Origin: Dehalococcoidia bacterium
GTDB lineage: Bacteria > Chloroflexota > Dehalococcoidia > E44-bin15
Assembly (NCBI GenBank): GCA_004377275.1
Contig: SOIC01000071.1
Coordinates: forward strand, 1 to 8,073
DNA: 8,073 bases
Reading direction: 5' to 3'
Shown here: positions 1 to 4,585 of the stretch, one piece after another
Position numbering within the stretch: the stretch's first letter is position 1
Layout: the number at the start of each line of letters is the position of its first letter
Translations under genes and position numbers: made by a program
Notes under the pieces: generated by a model
Told to the model about the DNA's origin: nothing
Databases searched by the model: none
What the model saw: only the letters and a program-made list of their open reading frames with translations

Positions 1-67
1 AAAGTGTCAATTTTCTGTATTCGTCCAGTACATTAGTGAAACGTCACCGTTCGCCGGCTTTTTACCC

Positions 68-157
68 GTCATTGCGAGGAGCCCTGGTGATGAAGCAATC
101 CCGGGGGTGGTGGCCAAACAATGAGATTGCCGCGCCCCGACTTGTCGGGGCTCGCAA
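68..157. repeat. Nested inverted repeat, REP/MITE-like element
   Basis: The element begins GTCATTGCGAGG and contains nested complementary arms: TTGCGAG (72-78) with CTCGCAA (151-157), GCAATC (95-100) with GATTGC (125-130), and an inner 8-bp hairpin GCCCCGAC/GTCGGGGC (134-151) with a TT loop. The outer arms put the whole roughly 90 bases in one folded unit. Elements starting GTCATTGCGAG and containing GAAGCAATC are common dispersed intergenic repeats in many bacterial genomes. No transposase is present, so it would be non-autonomous. The right end lacks a full ATGAC, so the copy looks degenerate. Confidence 0.6.
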
Positions 158-216
158 CGTACTATGAGGTTTCTGTCAATGGCCCTGGCAAATTGTTTCA
201 TTGTATTAATCTTGAG

Positions 217-241
217 ATTCCGAAATAAGTTCGGAATGACA
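217..241 (-). repeat. GTCAT-type short palindromic repeat
   Basis: Read on the minus strand it starts with GTCAT at about 241 and contains a perfect 8-bp stem, ATTCCGAA (217-224) and TTCGGAAT (230-237), around a five-base loop. In minus orientation the centre reads ACTTAT, close to the ACTTG(A/T) centre of other copies in the window. The stem differs in sequence from those copies but keeps perfect pairing. Confidence 0.6.
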
Positions 242-351
242 GAGGCATTCTGAATGGCATAGGCATTCGGAGACATATCGACCGCTTTTTCCGGCATATC
301 ACGCCATCAACCTTTAAAGGCTGGCTTAATATAGCTGATTTCTTCCACCTT

Positions 352-375
352 GTCATGCTGAACTTGTTTCAGCAT
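352..375 (+). repeat. GTCAT-type short palindromic repeat
   Basis: GTCATGCTGAA is followed by a CTTGT loop and TTCAGCAT, giving a perfect 8-bp stem (355-362 with 368-375). It has the same architecture as the copies at 217-241, 4274-4299 and 4328-4353: a GTCAT start, a variable but self-complementary stem and a CTTG-centred loop. Confidence 0.6.
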
Positions 376-378
376 CCC

Positions 379-414
379 ATGGGTAGCCTAGAGCTGATGC
401 TCCAACCTACCCAT
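379..414. repeat. Compound hairpin downstream of speB
   Basis: ATGGGTAG (379-386) pairs perfectly with CTACCCAT (407-414). Inside it GAGC (391-394) pairs with GCTC (399-402) around TGAT, leaving a symmetric 4x4 internal loop. It lies 64 bases past the speB stop in the direction of transcription and could stabilise or end the operon mRNA. No U-rich tract follows on the minus strand, so it is not called a terminator. Confidence 0.45.
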
Positions 415-477
415 AAACACATACCCCATCCCTTGATTAGAATTGAAGGTGGAGGCAGGCTTTTAGTAGCGTTTGGG

Positions 478-1365
478 CTAGGGCAAAAGGGGCAGGAAAC
501 CAATGAGCTTATAGGCTAGTTTGGCGGCGAGGAAGGCACAGGATGAGGGCCCCTCCCTGGGGCAGAGCTCCACGACATCGCAGCCCACGATGCGTCTCTG
601 CTCCGCTACCCTACGCAGTATCTTAACTATTTCATGCCACCCCATGCCCCCGGGCTCCGGGGTGCCCACCGCTGACATGATCGACGGATCGAGGACATCG
701 AGGTCAATGGTGACATAAACATCATCGGAAAGGGCGGAGACGATCTTTTCGTCCAGTGAGTCCAGCGGGGTGTCTTGGGCGAAAAAGGGGTGCAGGTCAT
801 TTTCGGTGATGAAGCGGTGCTCCTCCTGGCTCAGGCTGCGGATGCCCACCTGAACGATGGGGCAGTGCTCCAGCACCCTTCTCATCACACAGGCGTGGCT
901 GTATCTTGAGCCCTCGTACTCATCGCGGAGGTCGGCGTGGGCGTCCAGTTGCAGTACCGAGAGGCCATCGAACCGCTCCCGAAAGGCCCGCACCATGCCG
1001 ACGGTGAGCGAGTGCTCCCCGCCAAGCATCACCACAAACTTGCCTTTTTGGATCAGGTCGCTTGCTACTTTATATACGCGTTCTGCTGTCTCCTCCGGCC
1101 CCTTCATGGAAGGCTGAAGCTCGGGCAGGGTGTGAATCCCCACGCGGTGGATTTCCCGGTCGAGCTCATGGTCGTACAGCTCCAAGTAGTGGGAGGCATC
1201 GATGATGGCCTTGGGGCCATCGCGGGAGCCGCTCCTCCAGTCGGTGGTGCTGTCGTAAGGGATAGGGAGGACCACCACCTTCGATGTCTCGAAGTCGGTG
1301 TATTGGGGAGGGGGGAACGCGAAGTTCCGCGGGGGGTAGAATCCTTCCAAAGATTCCGCGTTCAT
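478..1365 (-). CDS. speB: Agmatinase, ureohydrolase (arginase) family
   Basis: This 295-residue protein is a full-length ureohydrolase, close to the ~300 residues usual for SpeB. All binuclear manganese ligands are visible: His118 in GGEH, Asp141, His143 and Asp145 in DAHAD, and Asp221 and Asp223 in the DLDVLDPS motif, with the conserved SH at 156-157. The family hydrolyses agmatine to putrescine and urea in the cytoplasm; some relatives act on N1-aminopropylagmatine instead, and the sequence cannot settle which. The ATG overlaps the dys stop as ATGA (1362-1365) and no strong Shine-Dalgarno precedes it, so translation is probably coupled to dys. It is the last gene of speD-dys-speB. The C-terminal motif DVVELCP differs from the DVVEVNP of many agmatinases. 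Formiminoglutamase or guanidinobutyrase is possible, but polyamine neighbours favour agmatinase. Confidence 0.9.
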   Translation of the reverse strand: MNAESLEGFYPPRNFAFPPPQYTDFETSKVVVLPIPYDSTTDWRSGSRDGPKAIIDASHYLELYDHELDREIHRVGIHTLPELQPSMKGPEETAERVYKVASDLIQKGKFVVMLGGEHSLTVGMVRAFRERFDGLSVLQLDAHADLRDEYEGSRYSHACVMRRVLEHCPIVQVGIRSLSQEEHRFITENDLHPFFAQDTPLDSLDEKIVSALSDDVYVTIDLDVLDPSIMSAVGTPEPGGMGWHEIVKILRRVAEQRRIVGCDVVELCPREGPSSCAFLAAKLAYKLIGFLPLLP

Positions 1366-2420
1366 CGGATGATCAGTTCTTTCTCCAGGATGAAGGAGGG
1401 CTTCTTTCTGCTCGCGATGAGCTTGGCGGAGCTTTCAGCCAGGGCGCTTACCATGATGGGAAGGGCGATGGTGGCATCGGAGTTTATGGTAACGGTGGCC
1501 GCATCAGGGGTGATCTTCCGCCAGGAGCGGGCCTCCTCGAAGGTGCAGCCACTCAGTCCTCCCCATTGTGGGGAGTCGGTAGTGACCTGGATGGCGTATT
1601 GGTGCCCCTTAAGCTCCTTGCCAAAGATATCGCCACAAAGCTCCACCTGCTGGATAAAATTCTTCGGCGTCCCTCCGCCGATGAAGATTACCCCTGTGGA
1701 GGGAGCGGAGCAGGCGATCTGGATCATCTCGACAGTATCTTTAATCACATCGAAGAGGAGGTGACTTTCCCCTTTCACCCGCGCCGCAGCGAGCGCCGTG
1801 CCAAAGACGCTGTCCCCCGGGGCGGGGCAATAGATAGGGAGGTTGGCTTTGGCCGCAGCGGTGAGCATCCCCACCTCCTTCCCCTGGCTGGAGAGCGCTT
1901 TGCCCAGTAGAAAGAAAAACTCCCTGGTGGTATAGGCTCGGTTCGGTTCCAGAGAGGAGGAGAAGTCGATGACAAACCTCTCGGTCTCATCGAATTCCGA
2001 CGCCGAGAGGAATGTATCATAGATTCGATAGATATTTGAGCTCGCCAGCTCTTGGTCATCTGTGCAACTATCGCCCTGCCAGTGGGATCTTCCCAAGCTC
2101 TCGTGGAGGTCATGAAAGAGATTGGCACCGGTCGATACCAGGCAGTCGATGAGGCGATTCTCGATGAGGTAGACCATAACCTGGCGCATCCCCGCCGGGA
2201 CCATGGCGCCGGCCAGTCCCAGGAGGATGGTGCGCTTCCCGGCGAGCATCTGCGACCAAATTTCCACGCCGCGCGCTAGGTTTCTCGCCTGGAAGGATGT
2301 CCCCGCCATCCGCTGCACCAGTTCGGATACAGAGCATCCCTGGGATATGGGGAAAGGGGTGGTCGGCTTTTCATATTTGCGCACTTTTTCGAACTCTACG
2401 TAGCGTGACTCTTTAGCCAA
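1362..2420 (-). CDS. dys: Deoxyhypusine synthase-like protein, bacterial branch
   Basis: The 352-residue protein belongs to the deoxyhypusine synthase (DHS) family. It keeps the NAD-fold motifs STGANLFHD (96-104) and GGGTPKNF (248-255) and the active-site stretch EEARSWRK, where Lys302 matches the lysine (human K329) that forms the enzyme-amine imine. By eye, human H288 is Asn254, D316 is Leu289 and D313 is Trp286, so classical spermidine contacts are lost. Bacteria lack eIF5A, and characterised family members with altered specificity make homospermidine, so a polyamine-synthesis role is likelier than hypusination. The start at 2420 is TTG, two codons after an in-frame TAG, without a clear Shine-Dalgarno; the GTG at codon 13 is an alternative. 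Its first 13 codons lie in a diverged tandem repeat with the leader. The gene overlaps speB by four bases. Confidence 0.85.
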   Translation of the reverse strand: MAKESRYVEFEKVRKYEKPTTPFPISQGCSVSELVQRMAGTSFQARNLARGVEIWSQMLAGKRTILLGLAGAMVPAGMRQVMVYLIENRLIDCLVSTGANLFHDLHESLGRSHWQGDSCTDDQELASSNIYRIYDTFLSASEFDETERFVIDFSSSLEPNRAYTTREFFFLLGKALSSQGKEVGMLTAAAKANLPIYCPAPGDSVFGTALAAARVKGESHLLFDVIKDTVEMIQIACSAPSTGVIFIGGGTPKNFIQQVELCGDIFGKELKGHQYAIQVTTDSPQWGGLSGCTFEEARSWRKITPDAATVTINSDATIALPIMVSALAESSAKLIASRKKPSFILEKELIIR

Positions 2421-2533
2421 ATGCTACGATGTCTGGTTAAACTCCATCTACGTCGAAGAGGGCGGCCAATTTTTGGACCTCTGCGTAACGCGCCTTCCTA
2501 GCCTCACGCTACAATATCTAGTTGCTCTCCATC
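2382..2533 (-). repeat. Diverged tandem duplication in dys leader and 5' end
   Basis: Two 67-base units, 2382-2448 and 2467-2533, align without gaps at an 85-base offset; I count 48 of 67 identical positions, and the 55-base core is 39 of 55. Most core differences (11 of 16) are transitions. On the minus strand each unit runs GATGGAG...GTAGC...GGCTA...TAC...GAG. Each can form a hairpin: CGTAGC/GCTACG in the dys-proximal copy and GTAGCG/CGTTAC, with one G-U pair, in the distal copy. The proximal copy's loop contains the TTG start of dys. The offset is not a multiple of three, so the distal copy is not an in-frame extension. The unit could be a structured leader or a decayed duplicate of the gene's 5' end. 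Confidence 0.6.
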
Positions 2534-2555
2534 TTGCCTGAACAGGGCTAATAAG

Positions 2556-2939
2556 CTAGACAGCTTTCAAGTCCGCCGTCTCCACATGGGAGTATTCCAA
2601 ACCCCTGTTGAGGAGGTAACTCTTTATCTCGGTGAATTCAAATCTGTCCTTGAGTTCCCTGATCGCTTGCTCCGAGTCAAAGTCCTTGCAGGAGAAAATA
2701 TCTATATTGACATAACGTCTTTCGGGGAAGGTGTGGATGCTGATATGGCTCTCCGCGATAAGCACGAAGCCCGATATCCCCCAATCCTCGGGTTTTGAGC
2801 CGATATATTTATGGACCCGTGGCGGTTCCACCTTAGTCATCCCGATCTGGGATGGGTAGTGGTCCAAGAGCTCGTAGATCAGGTCTTCACTCTCCAGCGT
2901 CTTGCGATTGGCCCCAAAACCATCGATAAGTAGGTGCAT
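2556..2939 (-). CDS. speD: Pyruvoyl-dependent decarboxylase, SpeD/SpeH family
   Basis: The 127-residue protein has the size and motifs of class 1B S-adenosylmethionine decarboxylase. It should self-cleave before Ser64 in AESHISIHTFPE to create the pyruvoyl group; His69 and Cys84 match the processing and catalytic His68 and Cys83 of the Thermotoga enzyme. AdoMet decarboxylase supplies the aminopropyl donor for spermidine. Some SpeD homologues have become pyruvoyl arginine or ornithine decarboxylases, and the absence of speE here, with agmatinase downstream, leaves that open. The ATG at 2939 follows a purine-rich AAAGGGGGGTGAG. The N-terminus MHLLIDG is a few residues shorter than in many homologues, and a small insertion, KPEDWG (49-54), precedes the active-site strand. 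It is the first gene of the polyamine cluster, 135 bases before dys. Confidence 0.88.
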   Translation of the reverse strand: MHLLIDGFGANRKTLESEDLIYELLDHYPSQIGMTKVEPPRVHKYIGSKPEDWGISGFVLIAESHISIHTFPERRYVNIDIFSCKDFDSEQAIRELKDRFEFTEIKSYLLNRGLEYSHVETADLKAV

Positions 2940-3059
2940 CTCACCCCCCTTTCTCTTTTCGCTCTTAACCCATGTTCTTTTTGAACAAAAACCTCACGGG
3001 TAGAGGGCGGCTTTCTGTAGCTTTAGCGACTAGTACGAATAAACAAAACACAACCACCC

Positions 3060-3076
3060 CCCCCAGCTACTGGAGG
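3060..3076 (-). other. Hairpin with G8/C8 tract between HTH gene and speD
   Basis: On the minus strand CCTCCAG pairs with CTGGGGG around a TAG triloop (one G-T pair), running into a run of eight G (plus-strand C, 3057-3064) and then T/G-rich sequence with TTTTG and TTTATT. It lies 33 bases past the HTH stop and could be a weak terminator for that gene, but the U tract is neither immediate nor pure. The rest of the 169-base gap (2940-3108) holds the speD ribosome binding site and no gene. Confidence 0.3.
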
Positions 3077-3108
3077 AAGTGGAGTTTATATAGATTGTCA
3101 AGTCGCAA

Positions 3109-3363
3109 CTATTGCTTCACTGCTTCGATAAGCTTACCCTCGTACCACTTGTCCAGGTCTTCTTTCCTGACGCGATAGGCTTTGCCAATCTTTGCCGCAG
3201 GAAGCTTCCGATCGCGGCACCACCGTTGAATAGTGGGCCTACTCACCTTCAGGATTCTGGTCATCTCCTCCACAGACAATAATTCATCTTCGTCCACAAA
3301 GAACCAGTCCCCCTTCTTTGCCCCGAATATCGGGACACCAACGTTTTGGCGATAATAGCACAC
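3109..3363 (-). CDS. Small excisionase-family helix-turn-helix protein
   Basis: The 84-residue protein has a single winged-helix domain of the MerR/excisionase (HTH_17) type at about residues 27-75. LLSVEEMTRILKVSRPTIQR is the typical helix-turn-helix, followed by KIGKAYRVRKEDLDKWYE, the usual wing and final helix. Such proteins bind DNA as phage or integrative-element excisionases or as small chromosomal regulators; no integrase or attachment site is seen here, so a regulatory role is possible and the target unknown. The start is uncertain: GTG at 3363 gives the longest form but has no Shine-Dalgarno, while GTG at 3297 (residue 23) follows AAGAAGGGGG and would fit the domain boundary better. 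The gene sits 22 bases after the membrane-protein gene and is probably co-transcribed with it. Confidence 0.75.
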   Translation of the reverse strand: MCYYRQNVGVPIFGAKKGDWFFVDEDELLSVEEMTRILKVSRPTIQRWCRDRKLPAAKIGKAYRVRKEDLDKWYEGKLIEAVKQ

Positions 3364-3385
3364 TTTTCAGCACAATGCAATGCTT

Positions 3386-4144
3386 TTACGCACTTGCTTT
3401 TTTCCGCCGATACACTATCAGCCAGATTCCCAACGCCAGCGATATGGATATAATGACCGCAATCCCAATACCAACCCAGGTTCCTGTACCCAAGCCAGCT
3501 GCTATGGAAGGCTCCGACGTTGCGGTTGGGGTCGGTGTTGGTGTAGGTGTAGGTATTGGTGTAGGTGTTGGTGTAGGTGTAGGCGACTCGCTCCCTGGGA
3601 TGTACTTTAGCGAGCCCATAAGCTGGTCTTCGAGGCCCATAAGCTGGTCTTGGGGAAGGAAACGACGGACATCAACCCACCCAAAAAGAAATGGGATCTC
3701 AGCCTTATCGACTTTCCTGATAATATCGTAATCGCCTGATTCACCATGGTTGGGGAATTGCAGATATATAACCTCGCTTAAATCAATTGTATCACCAGCC
3801 TTATCAGGGAAGGGCCTTATTGTTGTGGTGTAGCTCGAATTTAGCGTCACTGTGGTGCCACTTACCCTATGTTCGGCTATGACATGGCCGGTAATCCTGG
3901 CTTCACTTGCCGATACTGGTAAGTCGTTAGTGCAGGTAGCGCGGCCCTGGATCGTAGCAGTAAAAACTTCATCACCGTGAATCTCTGTCTTACTGAAGCT
4001 GACCGGTTCATAGCTGATCTGGAAATATTCCTCGGCAATTTGGGCTGCTGCCGGGGGAGAGCCGATAAGGCAAAGGAGTATTACCAAAATTAAGGCAATT
4101 GCCACATGCCACACAACCCTCAGCCTAGTGCAATCATGTCTCAT
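3386..4144 (-). CDS. Hypothetical signal-peptide membrane protein with Pro-Thr stalk
   Basis: I do not recognise the family. From ATG 4144 the protein has 252 residues: a signal peptide (basic start, hydrophobic core about 12-29, cleavage likely after PPAAA near residue 34), an extracytoplasmic region of about 150 residues rich in beta-forming stretches, a low-complexity Pro-Thr linker (188-209), a transmembrane helix (about 223-244) and a basic YRRKK tail. This predicts a surface protein held by a C-terminal helix with a flexible stalk. The frame stays open upstream to 4318, but that part is palindromic-repeat sequence and would bury the signal peptide, so I reject the longer start. A DQLMG motif is duplicated at residues 166-177. 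There is no Shine-Dalgarno, matching the near-leaderless promoter. Confidence 0.75.
   Translation of the reverse strand: MRHDCTRLRVVWHVAIALILVILLCLIGSPPAAAQIAEEYFQISYEPVSFSKTEIHGDEVFTATIQGRATCTNDLPVSASEARITGHVIAEHRVSGTTVTLNSSYTTTIRPFPDKAGDTIDLSEVIYLQFPNHGESGDYDIIRKVDKAEIPFLFGWVDVRRFLPQDQLMGLEDQLMGSLKYIPGSESPTPTPTPTPIPTPTPTPTPTATSEPSIAAGLGTGTWVGIGIAVIISISLALGIWLIVYRRKKASA
3534..3581 (-). repeat. Hexamer tandem repeat encoding the Pro-Thr stalk
   Basis: Eight consecutive hexamers of the form GGT(G/A)T(A/T) on the plus strand, with one more imperfect unit before them, encode alternating Pro and Thr (one Ile) on the minus strand. Each unit is two codons, so gain or loss of units would change stalk length without shifting frame. 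Confidence 0.85.
3614..3651 (-). repeat. 21-base in-frame direct repeat in membrane protein gene
   Basis: The 17-base string GCCCATAAGCTGGTCTT occurs at 3614-3630 and again at 3635-3651 with four bases between, a period of 21 bases or seven codons. It gives DQLMG twice in the protein just before the Pro-Thr stalk. The copies are identical, so the duplication is probably recent. Confidence 0.85.
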
Positions 4145-4154
4145 TGAAAATTTT

Positions 4155-4183
4155 AAAATATCAGATCTCGCAGAGCATGACAA
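4155..4183 (-). promoter_or_regulatory. Candidate sigma70-type promoter of membrane protein gene
   Basis: On the minus strand TTGTCA (4183-4178, five of six consensus) lies exactly 17 bases before TATTTT (4160-4155, four of six), in an AT-rich stretch. Ten bases separate the -10 box from ATG 4144, so transcription would start about three or four bases before the codon. That fits the lack of a ribosome binding site. The -35 box lies in a GTCATGCT string that resembles the start of the dispersed repeats. Prediction by eye only. Confidence 0.45.
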
Positions 4184-4273
4184 GCCCTCCGCTTTGGTCC
4201 TTAATCCGTGTATCGAAAGAGAAGATTGCCCGACTTCCACCGAACCTGTCACTGCCCATCTCCTACAGTACCT

Positions 4274-4353
4274 GTCATTGCCCGACTTGATCGGGCAATC
4301 CAGAAATTGGCTCAGCATGCTTCCTGGATCATCCGGTCAAGCCGGATGATGAC
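4274..4353. repeat. Head-to-head pair of GTCAT palindromic repeats
   Basis: The 80-base unit begins GTCAT (4274-4278) and ends ATGAC (4349-4353). The left half contains ATTGCCCGA/TCGGGCAAT (4277-4299, loop CTTGA) and the right half, in inverted orientation, ATCATCCGG/CCGGATGAT (4328-4350, loop TCAAG, which is CTTGA on the other strand). Between them ATCCAG (4298-4303) and CTGGAT (4324-4329) are also complementary. The whole is therefore a composite inverted repeat of two members of one short-palindrome family, similar in layout to paired REP (BIME) elements. Confidence 0.65.
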
Positions 4354-4420
4354 CCCTTAATACGTTAATAAAGAATAGAACGCAAAGCTAAGCTGATTCG
4401 CTTAGATTAGCACCAATGAG

Positions 4421-4442
4421 GAGGCCTTTTGAATCTGGCCTC
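4421..4442. other. Short intergenic hairpin
   Basis: GAGGCC (4421-4426) pairs perfectly with GGCCTC (4437-4442) across a ten-base loop, about 140 bases past the cinA stop. In the minus-strand transcript it is not followed by a U run. It may be a weak 3' end structure for the thiamin cluster or have no function. Confidence 0.3.
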
Positions 4443-4585
4443 ACGGATTGAGGTTTGGTCCGCTCACCGAGTAGTAGTTATGAGCCCGCTATGGCCTTAA
4501 TAACAATGAATATAGGGGCGGCGTTCGCCGCAGCATTTGCGTGCTTAGCGACCCGGTAAAAGGGTGCATGGGACTAAACGGGTGA

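Larger units (their letters stand above)
1..477. other. Gene-free, repeat-rich intergenic region
   Basis: No credible gene is seen. The only long open frame (minus strand, 297 to 7) runs through dispersed palindromic repeats; its peptide contains phrases such as SVIPNLFRNL that arise when such repeats are translated, and it has no family resemblance or clear ribosome binding site. The region holds a nested inverted repeat (68-157), two GTCAT-type palindromes (217-241 and 352-375) and a compound hairpin (379-414), listed separately. It lies downstream of speB, so 3' end formation of the polyamine operon probably falls here, but no hairpin followed by a clear U tract was found. Confidence 0.75.
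4145..4585. other. Gene-free region between cinA and membrane protein gene
   Basis: No convincing gene is present. The part nearest the membrane protein gene holds the candidate promoter (4155-4183) and a pair of inverted palindromic repeats (4274-4353). The part nearest cinA holds three short hairpins: CTAAGC/GCTTAG (4388-4405), GAGGCC/GGCCTC (4421-4442) and GCGGCG/CGCCGC (4518-4531). None is followed by a U tract on the minus strand, so the end of the thiC-thi4-cinA transcript is not defined. No tRNA-like fold was recognised. Confidence 0.65.

Noticed and set aside
7..297. 96-codon open frame on the minus strand
   Set aside because: It reads through palindromic dispersed repeats, its peptide is typical of translated repeats, and there is no ribosome binding site or family resemblance.
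937..1910. Long plus-strand open frames (937-1764 and 1284-1910)
   Set aside because: They lie antisense to speB and dys, whose motifs are clear, and their peptides show no recognisable domain; they are shadows of GC-rich coding sequence.
2422..2555. Extra small gene between speD and dys
   Set aside because: The longest frames are interrupted (TAG at 2424-2426 and 2509-2511, TAA at 2437-2439) and the similarity to the dys start is better explained as a diverged duplication.
3085..3101. Minus-strand TTGACA with TATATAAA as a speD promoter
   Set aside because: The two elements are only about four or five bases apart, too close for a sigma70 promoter, and no -10 box lies 16-18 bases after the TTGACA. 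An archaeal-type TATA box was considered, but the other signals look bacterial.
3109..3363. Excisionase as evidence for a prophage or integrative element
   Set aside because: No integrase, attachment repeat or tRNA is near, and this domain is also common in ordinary small regulators.
4145..4318. N-terminal extension of the membrane protein to an upstream ATG
   Set aside because: The extension encodes repeat sequence (4274-4299) and would place about 58 polar residues before an obvious signal peptide; the start at 4144 is preferred.
4518..4531. GCGGCG/CGCCGC hairpin as the cinA terminator
   Set aside because: The stem is short with a minimal loop and no U tract follows on the minus strand.
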